The notes under the pieces: model-generated
Told to the model about the DNA's origin: nothing
Seen by the model: only the letters and a program-made list of their open reading frames with translations
Databases searched by the model: none
Assembly (NCBI GenBank): GCA_963701245.1
Contig: OY969576.1
Span: forward strand, 682,001-746,000
Direction of reading: 5' to 3'
Source of the DNA: CAWCCP01 sp963701245
GTDB lineage: Bacteria > Patescibacteriota > Saccharimonadia > Saccharimonadales > UBA4665
DNA: 64,000 bases
Translations under genes and position numbers: made by a program
Part shown: positions 7,857-17,718 of the stretch, in pieces
Layout: every line of letters starts with the position of its first letter
How positions within the stretch are numbered: position 1 is the first letter of the stretch

Positions 7857-10409
7857 ATGGGTAAAAAGGTTACGAGGCTGTTTAGTCAATTTCAGCCTGA
7901 AAAATACGCGCTCACTCTACATCCAGATCGGGATAAACTCACCTTTACCGGATCCGTCGTTATAGAGGGCAAAAAAGTTGGCAGACCTTCAAAACGACTA
8001 ACGCTTCATCAAAAGGATCTGGTTATTACTAAAGCCGAGATTATAAAACACCAGCGAAGCGGCGATAGTGAGATTTCTATTTCTAGAATTAATGCTCATA
8101 AAAGCTTTGACGAAGTGCGATTGCATTCAGCAGAAATGATCTATCCTGGCCAATACACCTTGAAAATACAATTTAAAGGTACAATTACTCGGCAAATGAA
8201 TGGAATTTACCCTTGCAGTTTTACTTTCAAGGGAGTTCCGAAAATATTAATCGCGACCCAATTTGAGAGCCACCATGCCCGAGAGGCTTTCCCATGTATT
8301 GACGAACCTGAAGCAAAAGCAACTTTTGATTTAACACTTACCAGTCCAGTCGGCGATACAGTGATTGCCAATACTCCGGTGAAGACCCAGAAAGTTAACA
8401 AAGGTTTGCAAGAGACCACTTTTGAAACAACGCCTAAAATGTCCACGTACTTGCTGGCTTTCGTGTTCGGCAAACTGGGTTACACTGAAGCAACAACTAA
8501 GGACGGAGTTAAGGTAAGGGTTTACGCTACACCAGATAATGTACCTTTTACGAAGTTTGCCCTATCCTGCGCGGTGAAATCTCTGGAATTCTATAATAAG
8601 TATTTCGATATACCCTATCCGCTAGAAAAGTGTGACCTTATTGCCTTGCCAGATTTTGCAAGCGGAGCTATGGAAAACTGGGGTTGCATTACTTTCCGTG
8701 AACAAGCTTTGTTAGTGGATCCAAAAAATACTAGCTTGCACTTAAAACAATATGTCGCTAATGTCGTAGCCCATGAACTTACACATCAATGGTTTGGCAA
8801 TCTAGTCACCATGCGTTGGTGGACCGATTTATGGCTCAACGAAAGTTTTGCGAGTTGGATGAGCTATCTTGCGGTTGATCATCTTTTTCCGGAATGGCAA
8901 GTATGGGTGCAATTCATCGTTGAGGAACAGGGCCTCGCACTTAAACAAGATGCCCTCGAAAACACACACCCTATAGAAGTAACAGTGCATCATCCTGATG
9001 AAATACGAACCATTTTTGATGCTATAAGCTATGAAAAAGGTGCAAGTGTTTTACTTATGCTTCATAAATATTTAGGCGATGAAGCATTTCGCGATGGTCT
9101 TCGTGTGTATCTAAAGAAGCACGCCTATTCAAATACTGATACGGTAGATCTTTGGAATGCACTGGAATCAGTCTCCAAGAGTCCGGTTACGAAATTTATG
9201 GAGTCATGGACATCTTTAAGTGGTTATCCAATCCTTACGTCAACCCTTAAGAACGGTGAACTCACTATTTCTCAAGAACGATTTTACCTAAATCCGGCAG
9301 CCGAAAAAGACAAAACCATCTGGCCAGTACCTCTCTTGCCAAACACTCCACTTGAACTGGACACATTAGATAAAGTTTCAGCAAAAACCAAAACCAGTGT
9401 GAAACAACCGCTATTACTTAATCATGACCGTTCAGGCTTTTATCGAGCGATCTATGATCCTGAACACCTTACTCAATTAGTGGAATCGATCAAGGCTGGA
9501 GATGTCAATGAGCTTGATAGACTAGGATTATTAAACGATAGTTTTGAAGCAGCTAAAGCCGGTTATGGCAGATCGATTGACACTTTAAAGCTTTTGGAAG
9601 CATACCGAAACGAATCGAGTGCCGTAGTTTGGGATATAATTGTTGGCGGTCTCGGAAGTATTCGACTTGTCATGGACGACGATACCATAAGAAATGGTTT
9701 GAAACCCTTCATTCGCGAATTAACGAAAGCGCAACTCACAAGACTTGGCTGGAAAGAAAAAAAGTCTGACAGCCACTTCGATAAGCTTTTACGCCCAACC
9801 ATCCTAGGATTAGCTTCATTTGGTGAAGACGAGGCAGTTGTTGCTGAGGCAAAAAAGCTATTTAAAAACATGGAAAAGCCAGAAGACATACATCCCGATA
9901 TTAGAGGCGTTGTCTATGGCACGATTTCTCGAATTGGCACATCAAAAGATTTCGATAAAATGCTGGCCATGCATAATGAAAGTACAAATAGCGAAGAACG
10001 AGTGACATTAGCTAGCGCCCTCACCAATTTCCGCCAATCAGAACTCACGAAACGAGCGTTAGCTATGATTACATCCGATGATGTACGTCTACAAGATGTA
10101 TCTTATTGGATTGCCTATAGTTTCATGAATAGACACGCCAAAATGGATACCTGGGATTGGTTAAAGAAAAACTGGGATTGGCTCAATGAAAACCTTGGTA
10201 ACGATTTAAGCTTTTTCCGAATGCCGGTTTACGCCGGACGAGTCTTTAGCGACGAATCGTTCTTGCCGGAATTTAAAGAGTTCTTTTATTCGCATATGAG
10301 CACTGCCTTTGAGCGACCACTAAAACAAGCTATCGAAACAATTGAGTGGCACGCGGCCTGGAAGAATAGAGACCTCAGCTCACTGCAAAATTATTTTAAA
10401 GAATCTTAG
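7857..10409 (+). CDS. pepN: M1-family aminopeptidase (PepN-like)
   Basis: This zinc aminopeptidase removes N-terminal residues from peptides. I chose the ATG at 7857 (MGKKVTRLFSQFQPEKYAL); the 34 residues before it lack family similarity. From this start the protein is 850 residues. It shows the substrate-binding GAMENWG at about 270, the zinc motif HELTH with H306 and H310, and the third ligand E329 in NESFASW. An N-terminal beta saddle and a C-terminal helical ERAP1-like domain follow the usual M1 order. There is no signal peptide, so it is probably cytoplasmic. It is divergent from nusA. A TACACT box ends 9 bp before the ATG, so the mRNA may be nearly leaderless. Confidence 0.93.
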   Translation: MGKKVTRLFSQFQPEKYALTLHPDRDKLTFTGSVVIEGKKVGRPSKRLTLHQKDLVITKAEIIKHQRSGDSEISISRINAHKSFDEVRLHSAEMIYPGQYTLKIQFKGTITRQMNGIYPCSFTFKGVPKILIATQFESHHAREAFPCIDEPEAKATFDLTLTSPVGDTVIANTPVKTQKVNKGLQETTFETTPKMSTYLLAFVFGKLGYTEATTKDGVKVRVYATPDNVPFTKFALSCAVKSLEFYNKYFDIPYPLEKCDLIALPDFASGAMENWGCITFREQALLVDPKNTSLHLKQYVANVVAHELTHQWFGNLVTMRWWTDLWLNESFASWMSYLAVDHLFPEWQVWVQFIVEEQGLALKQDALENTHPIEVTVHHPDEIRTIFDAISYEKGASVLLMLHKYLGDEAFRDGLRVYLKKHAYSNTDTVDLWNALESVSKSPVTKFMESWTSLSGYPILTSTLKNGELTISQERFYLNPAAEKDKTIWPVPLLPNTPLELDTLDKVSAKTKTSVKQPLLLNHDRSGFYRAIYDPEHLTQLVESIKAGDVNELDRLGLLNDSFEAAKAGYGRSIDTLKLLEAYRNESSAVVWDIIVGGLGSIRLVMDDDTIRNGLKPFIRELTKAQLTRLGWKEKKSDSHFDKLLRPTILGLASFGEDEAVVAEAKKLFKNMEKPEDIHPDIRGVVYGTISRIGTSKDFDKMLAMHNESTNSEERVTLASALTNFRQSELTKRALAMITSDDVRLQDVSYWIAYSFMNRHAKMDTWDWLKKNWDWLNENLGNDLSFFRMPVYAGRVFSDESFLPEFKEFFYSHMSTAFERPLKQAIETIEWHAAWKNRDLSSLQNYFKES

Positions 10410-10449
10410 CTGAAAAACTATTTGGGCGACCTTCGTTTTGATAGTACCA

Positions 10450-10776
10450 TCAAGTCATGAAACTTAAGACATCGAGTCTGTCACCATAAAGCACGAGTTC
10501 AGCAATTTGAATCTTTTTGGTATATTTGTTTTCCTCCGACCAGGCAACTGCAGCCTCTTGCAATCTTTTAGCCATCTCGGTAGAGCTTAGTACGCTAGTA
10601 TGTGAGTCGGTCATATCTTTCAGATAGGTGACATAGATAAAGAACACGTCGTCATGTAGTGAACCGATAATATCTACTCTGTGTCGTGCTTGCTTCCAAT
10701 TTAATTCGATTATCTTAAATCCGCGCATCTCTAAATAGCCAGTTGCCGCCTGTAAAATATGACGTTTTTTATCCAT
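10450..10776 (-). CDS. YraN/UPF0102-like small protein, divergent
   Basis: The 108-residue protein has the YraN outline: AATGYLEMRGFKIIELNWKQ followed by RHRVDIIGSL, matching the restriction-endonuclease-like fold of UPF0102, whose genes commonly sit next to rnhB. It overlaps the end of rnhB by 8 bp, supporting the assignment by context. The family's usual VEVKxR catalytic strand reads FIYVTYLKD here, so the nuclease-like Glu and Lys appear lost. It may be a degenerate or non-catalytic member. The family's function is poorly understood. Confidence 0.72.
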   Translation of the reverse strand: MDKKRHILQAATGYLEMRGFKIIELNWKQARHRVDIIGSLHDDVFFIYVTYLKDMTDSHTSVLSSTEMAKRLQEAAVAWSEENKYTKKIQIAELVLYGDRLDVLSFMT

Positions 10777-11356
10777 TTATTACACCTCCATCTGGCATCA
10801 TTGCCTGTATCGGTTTGTATGATAATCGATGTATATCACTGACTCCAAGTTGCAGCAACTTTTGAATATGTAATTTTGTACCATATCCAACGTGTCTTTC
10901 AAATTCGTACCCCGGATATTTTGCAGCAATATCTATCATATAGTTGTCTCGTGCAACTTTTGCAATTATGCTAGCGGCACTAACTTCAGGATATAATTCA
11001 TCAGCTTTAATTATGGCAACCGTGTTAGGCAATGAACTTAAGAAATTAAAATTTCCGTCGATTATTATACGGTCACTTTTCACGCTTATATTTTGTACAG
11101 CTCGAAACATTGCTAAACGAACTGACTCGGTCAGTCCCAACGTATCAATTTCAAATGGTTGCACCCAACCAAGTCCCGTGGCACTTGCTGTACTAAATAT
11201 GACTTCACTATAGTGCTCGCGTTTAGTACGATTTAATTTTTTTGAATCTTTAATTCCAAGGATGGGCTCTCGAAGGATGACTGCTCCAGCAACCAAAGGC
11301 CCCGCCCAACAGCCACGACCAACTTCATCTATTCCAAGTGTTACCATCCTCACCAA
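10769..11356 (-). CDS. rnhB: Ribonuclease HII
   Basis: It cuts the RNA strand of RNA-DNA hybrids and removes misincorporated ribonucleotides. The N-terminus has the signature LGIDEVGRGCWAGPLVAGAV with the catalytic Asp-Glu pair at residues 10-11. The later acidic residues follow in RIIIDGNFN and YPEVSAASIIAKVARDNY. At 195 residues the length is normal. Two ATGs (11356 and 11347) are possible. It lies between rplS and the yraN-like gene, a common bacterial order (rplS-rnhB-yraN), so the three probably form one transcript. Confidence 0.96.
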   Translation of the reverse strand: MVRMVTLGIDEVGRGCWAGPLVAGAVILREPILGIKDSKKLNRTKREHYSEVIFSTASATGLGWVQPFEIDTLGLTESVRLAMFRAVQNISVKSDRIIIDGNFNFLSSLPNTVAIIKADELYPEVSAASIIAKVARDNYMIDIAAKYPGYEFERHVGYGTKLHIQKLLQLGVSDIHRLSYKPIQAMMPDGGVING

Positions 11357-11399
11357 TAGTAGCAGTAGCTAAGTTCAAAAACTATGTGTTTGTTATAAT

Positions 11400-11933
11400 C
11401 TATTCGGACTTTTTTGCAGTTCGTTCGTGCTCAGCAAGTGCTGCTGCAGCTTTTGCTTCACTTTCGGCTTCTTCAGCAGCTTTTTCAGCAGCTTTCGCAG
11501 CTGCTTCTTTGGCGGCTAATTCATGTAGTTTTGCTTCTTCTGCTTCAGCGGCTTCATCATGAACAGCATTCACCGCTTCGCGATCAAAATCTATACCCGT
11601 CATTCGAGCCGACTTACCGGTTCTTTGTCTCATGTAGCTCAAATAATTACGACGTACTTTACTTCGTTTGGTTACTTCAACTTGTACAACCAACGGGCTG
11701 TGCATTAAGAAACTTTTTTCAACGCCGACACCGCTAGCTATCCGCCGTACCGTAATACGACTAGTTTGGCTTCCTTTGTTATCAGTGCGTATGACAAGTC
11801 CTTGAAAAATCTGAATACGTTCTTTATTACCTTCTCGAATTTTTTGGTGCACTTTTACCGTATCGCCAGTTCTAACATCAACGACTGCAGATTTTTTGTA
11901 CTGATTTCCGATTTGTCTTATAACACTTTCCAT
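11400..11933 (-). CDS. rplS: 50S ribosomal protein L19 with long Ala/Glu-rich C-terminal extension
   Basis: Residues 1-115 match bL19 (GDTVKVHQKIREGNKERIQIFQGLVI, then RITVRRIASGVGVEKSF, then RSKVRRNYLSYMRQRTGKSAR). L19 is normally about 115-120 residues; this one runs to 177. The extra 60 residues are almost only Ala, Glu and Lys (AAKEAAAKAAEKAAEEAESE) and should form one long charged helix. The start follows the -10 box by 9 bp with no Shine-Dalgarno, so the mRNA is probably leaderless. Confidence 0.96.
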   Translation of the reverse strand: MESVIRQIGNQYKKSAVVDVRTGDTVKVHQKIREGNKERIQIFQGLVIRTDNKGSQTSRITVRRIASGVGVEKSFLMHSPLVVQVEVTKRSKVRRNYLSYMRQRTGKSARMTGIDFDREAVNAVHDEAAEAEEAKLHELAAKEAAAKAAEKAAEEAESEAKAAAALAEHERTAKKSE

Positions 11934-11942
11934 AATCTGACA

Positions 11943-11971
11943 ATTTTACATGATAACGACATTTGTTGCAA
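11943..11971 (-). promoter_or_regulatory. Promoter of rplS (near-leaderless)
   Basis: Minus strand TTGCAA (11971-11966), 17-bp spacer, TAAAAT (11948-11943) with a TG just before it (extended -10). The ATG begins 9 bp after the -10 box, so transcription should start at or within a few bases of the start codon. Confidence 0.75.
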
Positions 11972-12004
11972 GACTTCACAAATACTATACGTACAAATTT
12001 TCTA

Positions 12005-15000
12005 CTAGGCGACCCACTCACGAGCATTATGGAACATTTGCATCCATGGAGAATCTACTCCCCATTCTTTTGGATGCCAGGATAACTGTCTCGTCAAAAA
12101 TACTCGCTCGGGATGTGGCATCATTATGGTAACTTTACCGTCAGCAGTAGTTAATGACGTTATTCCTTTGGGGGAACCGTTCGGATTAATCGGATAATTT
12201 TCACTAACCTGTCCGTAGTGATCAACATATTGCATAGGTATTAATTTATCTTGTAGAAGATTTGATGCTTTTTTGGCTATAGCAAAATACACCCGACCTT
12301 CACCATGTGCAACCGGGACAGGCAAGATAGAATCTTCCATACCCCGAAAGAAGATTGACGGCGATTGATTGATTCTCACCTGAACAAGACGAGATTCAAA
12401 TTGTTCAGAGGTATTCGTAAGAAAAGTTGGCCATCCTTCTGTGCCCGGAATAAGCTCCTGGAGCGAGGCAATAACCTGACAGCCGTTACAATCACCTAAC
12501 GTAAAGCTATCATTCCTCTCAAAAAACTGACTAAACTTTTTGCGTAAATCAGAGTGGAACAGGATTGATTTAGCAAAGCCTTCGCCAGCACCTAGGACAT
12601 CACCATAACTAAAGCCACCGGCGATTGCCAGTCCCTTGAAGTCCTTCAGTGACATTTTATCCTCAATAAGATCTTTTAAGTGCACATCTACGGCGTTAAA
12701 ACCGGCACGGTCAAAAGCGGCTGCCATTTCCACGTGCCCATTGAGACCCACCTCACGCAGGATGGCAACCTTTGGTTTTGTGTGATGTCTTTTCGATGAA
12801 AATTGAAAGGCAACTGTCGGTGAGAGTCCTGGATCTTTGTCGTCACTAATGTCAGCAAATTCCCGATCAGCACATGACGGATTGTCGCGTAACTTTTGCA
12901 TGCGATAACTGGTGTCAGCCCACCATTTCTCCAATTGCGCACGGCTCGCTTCATATTTCGTTGCACCATCCTTTAGATTAATAGACTGCTCGCTGGTCGG
13001 TTTGCCTATGTCATATACATGTTTAGTTACAGACTGGCGTAGTTTTTTGAGAACCTCCGACTTGGCAGCTGTTTTAATTTGAATAACTACTCCAAGCTCT
13101 TCATTGAAAAGTTTTTCCATTGTTTCACCGGGTAGTTCGTCCAATGTTAATCGAAGTCCACAATGACTGGCAAATGCCATTTCACAGAGTGTAGTGAGTA
13201 GACCACCATCGGAACGGTCGTGATAAGCCAGAACTATATTTTCTGCTTTTAAAGTATGTAACGCATTAAAGAATCGTTTTAGGAGCTCAGGTTCAACATC
13301 AGGCGTACTGTCGCCTACTTGGTTAAATGCCTGCGCAAGCGCCGAACCTCCTAAGCGATTTTTACCGAGTCCTAAATCAATTAACAGCAACCTGGTGTCG
13401 TTGACTCCAATCAATTGAGGCGTAAGCGTCCGTTTCGTAGAACGAACCGGTGCAAAACCTGAAATAATTAACGACAGAGGCGATGTTACACTTTTTTCTT
13501 TGTCATTGTCTCGCCAAATAGTACGCATACTCAAGGAGTCTTTACCTACCGGAATAGTTAAACCTAGTTCAGGACAAAATTCCTCTCCTATGGTTTTCAC
13601 AGCGTCAAATAGGTTTTCATCTTCTTTGCTAGATCCAACGGCAGCCATCCAGTTCGCTGATAATTTGATATCTGAAAGCGTATCCACATCAGCTGCGACA
13701 ATATTCGTGATCGCTTCCCCGACTGCCATTCGTGCAGATGCTGAGGCGTTGATGAGCGCTAGTGGAGTTCGCTCTCCCATGGCCATGGCTTCTCCACTCT
13801 CACTCAGCATAGTAGTTGCCGTTACAGCAACATCACTTACTGGTACTTGCCACGGACCGACCATTTGATCGCGGACAACAAGGCCACTTACCGTGCGATC
13901 ACCAATCGTGATTAAAAACTTTTTACTTCCAACGGCTGGAATATGAAAGACCCGTTCAATTGCATCGGTAAGTGAAACTGTACTTAGTTCTAATTTGGGC
14001 CGTTTAGTCACGCTACGGCGAACTTCTCGGGTCATTTTTGGTGGTTTACCAAGTAAAAGACTAAGCGGAACCTCTATCGGACGATTATTAAATAAGCGAT
14101 CATTAACGATCAGCTGCTGATCGTCAGTAAGAGTGCCGACAACCGTAAATGGACAACGTTCTCTACTGCATATAGCCTTAAACGCATCAAGATCCTGTGG
14201 TTCGATACCAAGTACATACCGTTCTTGTGCTTCGTTGCACCAAATCTGTAAAGGAGAGAGACCAGGTTCAGCGTTCGGGAGATCTCGTAGTTCAAAAACT
14301 GCACCTTTCCCGCTATCGTGAACCAATTCAGGAAGAGATACCGACCAACCACCGGCTCCGACGTCATGGATCGCTTTGATGGGGTTACGGTCGCCCAGGG
14401 CCCAACAGGTATTAATCACCTCTTGATCACGTCTTTCCATTTCTCCATTGCCTCGTTGAACTGATGCAAAATCGAGTGCTTGGTCGTTAACACCAGCTTG
14501 TAAACTCGCGGCGGCACCACCGCCAAGACCTATCAACAATGCTGGTCCACCCAGCGCGATGATTAACGATCCTGCTGCTAAGTTTTTTTTATGGACGTCG
14601 TTTCCACGGATATTGCCTAAGCCGCCAGCGATCATTATTGGTTTGTGATATCCTCGAACTCCGTCATCAATCTTATGCTCATAGGTTCTAAAATAACCAC
14701 TTAAACCAGGGCGGCCAAACTCATTCGCAAATCGCGCAGCTCCGATAGGCGCTTCAAGCATTATGTCTAGTGCAGAAGTAAGTCGATCAGGTTTGCCATA
14801 CTGTTGTTCCCATGGCTGTATTGCGTCAGGAATATTTAAATTTGATACAGTGTACCCAGCCAAACCCATTTTCGTTTTTGCACCGCGTCCTGTGGCGGCT
14901 TCATCACGAATTTCTCCGCCCGATCCCGTGGCAGCGCCAGGTGCCGGAGATATAGCCGTCGGATGATTATGTGTTTCGGCTTTTATGACCATATGAACCG

Positions 15001-15847
15001 ATTCTTTATGGTAGCTATAATTGTTTTCATGCTCAGGATCGCTATAAAAATTATCAGCCACTGGTCCTTTAAGAACCGCACCATTATCGACATAAGCCGA
15101 TAAGACATCCTGCCCACCTTTTTCGTTGGTGTTTTTTATCATCGAGAACAAAGATTTGGGTTGTTTGACCCCATCAATTATCCAGTCAGCATTAAATATT
15201 TTATGTCGACAATGCTCGCTGTTGAGTTGAGCAAACATCATAAGTTCAACATCGGATGGGTTATGTTTAAGTTTTTTATACGACGAGGCTAAGTATTCCA
15301 TTTCCTCATCCGTGAGTGCGAGGCCCATTGCTGAATTCATATCTTCCAAAGCAGGTTTGCCATCTTTCAGAACGTTGATACACTGAAAAGTCGGAGGTTT
15401 GCTGACGTAAAATAAGGCAGTCGCGGCATCCAATTCCGTGAATACTGTTTCTTGCATCCTGTCGTGCAGCACCGCTGAAATAGCACTACCGTCCGTCTGA
15501 GATGCTCCTTGCACATAATAAGCAACGCCTCGCTCAAGACGTTTGATAGTAGTTAATCCAGCATTATTGGCAATATCTGTTGCATTCGATGACCATACTG
15601 AAATCGTCCCGGGACGAGGTGCCACTAAGAATAGTGTTCCCTTTCTGCTGCCTTTAAATTCTGAACAATAAGTTAATAAGTCATCGAGATATTCATGATC
15701 AACTTCCGACAATTTTCCCTTCAGTTCAATGAAATGTACATACTCAGCTTCAATACCGCTAATTTTGGGGTTTATTTTTTGGACTCTTTTTAATAATTTG
15801 TCAGCTCGAAATTGCGATAGGGCCGATGAACCTTTATAAATTTGCAC
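12005..15847 (-). CDS. purL: Phosphoribosylformylglycinamidine synthase, fused synthetase and glutaminase
   Basis: It converts FGAR plus glutamine and ATP to FGAM, step 4 of purine synthesis. The 1280-residue length and order match the large single-chain PurL of proteobacteria and eukaryotes rather than the split PurS/PurL/PurQ system. There is an N-terminal PurS-like domain, a linker, two AIR-synthetase-type halves (MVIKAETHNHPTAISP near residue 280), and a C-terminal class I glutamine amidotransferase with the catalytic Cys in GDCNGCQ and the His/Glu dyad in MMPHPERVF. The GTG start overlaps the purM stop by one base (TAGTG), so the two are co-translated. Most Saccharibacteria lack this pathway. 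Confidence 0.95.
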   Translation of the reverse strand: MQIYKGSSALSQFRADKLLKRVQKINPKISGIEAEYVHFIELKGKLSEVDHEYLDDLLTYCSEFKGSRKGTLFLVAPRPGTISVWSSNATDIANNAGLTTIKRLERGVAYYVQGASQTDGSAISAVLHDRMQETVFTELDAATALFYVSKPPTFQCINVLKDGKPALEDMNSAMGLALTDEEMEYLASSYKKLKHNPSDVELMMFAQLNSEHCRHKIFNADWIIDGVKQPKSLFSMIKNTNEKGGQDVLSAYVDNGAVLKGPVADNFYSDPEHENNYSYHKESVHMVIKAETHNHPTAISPAPGAATGSGGEIRDEAATGRGAKTKMGLAGYTVSNLNIPDAIQPWEQQYGKPDRLTSALDIMLEAPIGAARFANEFGRPGLSGYFRTYEHKIDDGVRGYHKPIMIAGGLGNIRGNDVHKKNLAAGSLIIALGGPALLIGLGGGAAASLQAGVNDQALDFASVQRGNGEMERRDQEVINTCWALGDRNPIKAIHDVGAGGWSVSLPELVHDSGKGAVFELRDLPNAEPGLSPLQIWCNEAQERYVLGIEPQDLDAFKAICSRERCPFTVVGTLTDDQQLIVNDRLFNNRPIEVPLSLLLGKPPKMTREVRRSVTKRPKLELSTVSLTDAIERVFHIPAVGSKKFLITIGDRTVSGLVVRDQMVGPWQVPVSDVAVTATTMLSESGEAMAMGERTPLALINASASARMAVGEAITNIVAADVDTLSDIKLSANWMAAVGSSKEDENLFDAVKTIGEEFCPELGLTIPVGKDSLSMRTIWRDNDKEKSVTSPLSLIISGFAPVRSTKRTLTPQLIGVNDTRLLLIDLGLGKNRLGGSALAQAFNQVGDSTPDVEPELLKRFFNALHTLKAENIVLAYHDRSDGGLLTTLCEMAFASHCGLRLTLDELPGETMEKLFNEELGVVIQIKTAAKSEVLKKLRQSVTKHVYDIGKPTSEQSINLKDGATKYEASRAQLEKWWADTSYRMQKLRDNPSCADREFADISDDKDPGLSPTVAFQFSSKRHHTKPKVAILREVGLNGHVEMAAAFDRAGFNAVDVHLKDLIEDKMSLKDFKGLAIAGGFSYGDVLGAGEGFAKSILFHSDLRKKFSQFFERNDSFTLGDCNGCQVIASLQELIPGTEGWPTFLTNTSEQFESRLVQVRINQSPSIFFRGMEDSILPVPVAHGEGRVYFAIAKKASNLLQDKLIPMQYVDHYGQVSENYPINPNGSPKGITSLTTADGKVTIMMPHPERVFLTRQLSWHPKEWGVDSPWMQMFHNAREWVA

Positions 15848-16944
15848 TAACGTACCCCCAATGTATCTGAGCTATAGACGATATCTTTTGGTACGATAAC
15901 AACTTGCTTAGGACCGTTTTCAACTGTACCCGCGAGCCACGATTTCAACCCAAGCTGTGAAGCAATTTCTTGTACCTTTGAGGCTTGAGAGGCGGCGACA
16001 TAAATCGCATAACCAGCACCCATATTATAATTACTGTACATTTCGCTAGCGTCATTATCCGATTGAGCTGCAATAAATTCAAAGATTTCTGGAATCTCGG
16101 GAATCTCTTTTATTACATAGCTGAACTGTCTCTCGGCTCGCATAATTTTACGCCAGCCATGCCCAGTGATATTCGATAAATAATGTATTTCGATACCTTG
16201 TTCGAATAGTTTTCGAACAAGACGCGAGTATATGTGTGTTGGCTTCAATAAAGTTTCGCCGAACGTGGTGCCGTCGCTCAATGTAGTTTGATAGCCATCT
16301 TTTAAGTTTCCGGCAATTTCACGAGTCAGACTAATACCATTGGCGTGAACGCCATTTGATTCAATAAGCACAATTGCATCGCCAGCTTGTAATTTTTCTG
16401 ATTGAATAAGATGCTGTTTGGAACGAATCACCCCAAATGCCGAACCGGCAAATTCCAATCTACCTGATTCAACAATTCCGGATAATGATTGCGTTTCTCC
16501 GCCACCCCAAACTACACCCGCAAGATCACATGCCGCACCCCATCCTTTAATAAAATCCTCCGCTAGTGCATGATCTGTTAGCCACTCATATGAACTTGAG
16601 GTCCAGTAGGCATTGAGAACGACTGGTGTTGCACCAACACTGATAAGATCGTTGATAATACAAGCAACAGTATCCTGTGCAATAGCAGCAAAGTAAGATA
16701 TCTCTTTATCTTCAAAGATCGATTGAGTAATAAGACTTTTTGTGCCTAAACCTTCTTGTACAAGTGCCCCATACGTATCACCCATCGAAAATACATAGGC
16801 TGACTCACCCCTCGTACCCTCGAGTTCTTTAAAACCAAATGGCATATTTTTGCTTGTCTCTAAACCTTGTTTTTGAGCAAGCACTTTCATTGGATCAGCT
16901 TGGTTATAATTGACTAGTTTATGATAGGATAATTTTTTTGCCAT
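15847..16944 (-). CDS. purM: Phosphoribosylformylglycinamidine cyclo-ligase (AIR synthetase)
   Basis: It closes FGAM to AIR with ATP, the step after PurL. At 365 residues it fits the AIR-synthase family: the N-terminal DTVACIINDLISVGATPVVL strand-helix, GGGETQSLSGIV metal/ATP loop, and GDAIVLIESNGVHANGISL followed by THIYS, the usual order. A clear Shine-Dalgarno (AAGGAG, 5 bp before the ATG) sits on the minus strand at about 16950, unlike most genes in this window. It is first in the purM-purL pair. Confidence 0.92.
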   Translation of the reverse strand: MAKKLSYHKLVNYNQADPMKVLAQKQGLETSKNMPFGFKELEGTRGESAYVFSMGDTYGALVQEGLGTKSLITQSIFEDKEISYFAAIAQDTVACIINDLISVGATPVVLNAYWTSSSYEWLTDHALAEDFIKGWGAACDLAGVVWGGGETQSLSGIVESGRLEFAGSAFGVIRSKQHLIQSEKLQAGDAIVLIESNGVHANGISLTREIAGNLKDGYQTTLSDGTTFGETLLKPTHIYSRLVRKLFEQGIEIHYLSNITGHGWRKIMRAERQFSYVIKEIPEIPEIFEFIAAQSDNDASEMYSNYNMGAGYAIYVAASQASKVQEIASQLGLKSWLAGTVENGPKQVVIVPKDIVYSSDTLGVR

Positions 16945-17125
16945 TTAACTCCTTAATTCCGAATCTAGTAGGTACATCAGCCTGCTCCAAAATAGTGCCC
17001 TCATACAATAGATTTATTTAAACACAATGAACCCACAAAAGCAGTACTTTATTTGATACTTAAGCCGTATTTTATTTGTTTAGAAACACTTACCATGTAC
17101 CAAAATGTATCGATGCATATAAAAT

Positions 17126-17718
17126 TTACTGATTTGTACAGCCACTCTGACATTCAATAGCACCGAGATAGTAGGACAAGTCGGGTAAAGCATCGCTGTA
17201 AGCACTCCCCCAGAATTCAAAGGTATGCCCCTGATTTTGCATAATTTCAAGAGAGCTGGTCATGTGCTTTTTAATAGCCGGCTTGTAGGTGTAGCGCATC
17301 TCGGCAACTAGGGTTCTACTATCTGAACCGCCAATTGCAAATTGGCCTGTCAGTCCACGACTTAAATACTGATGCTCGATAAGCCATTCTATATTATGGT
17401 GCAGCATGGCAGTTCTCGAATTATTGAATAAGACAGGTACTGTTTGGCTTCTATCGTATAAGTATGGATAAGGATCTCCCGACATATCACATCCGATCGT
17501 GTTATTTTTTCCAAAATAACCATCTGTTGAAAGAAAGCCTTTACTTGTTACATAATAAACTGGACGGTTAAAGACCTTTTCTACGTCACTGACTGCCGTA
17601 ACTTCGTTCAGCATTTGTTGGATGTTAACTACACAAGAGCTACGATAATAGCCGTTATCGACGTAAGGTTCGCATATTTTTTAGAGAGTGATAGTTTTTT
17701 ATTTTGTTTGGTTCTCAT
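17126..17718 (-). pseudogene. Secreted or membrane-anchored protein of unknown function, broken by one base
   Basis: The open part (17126-17614) is 162 residues with no family I recognise; it is rich in Tyr and Asp and has a C-terminal C-x3-C. The true N-terminus appears to be in another frame. From the ATG at 17718 it reads MRTKQNKKLSLSKK and then a membrane segment SITAIIVALV, meeting a stop at 17629-17631. The next frame continues VVNIQQMLNEVTAV without a break in sense. One missing base near 17631 (GTGTAG for GTGGTAG or GTTGTAG) would restore a protein of about 196 residues with a signal anchor. Real decay and sequencing error are both possible. Confidence 0.55.
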
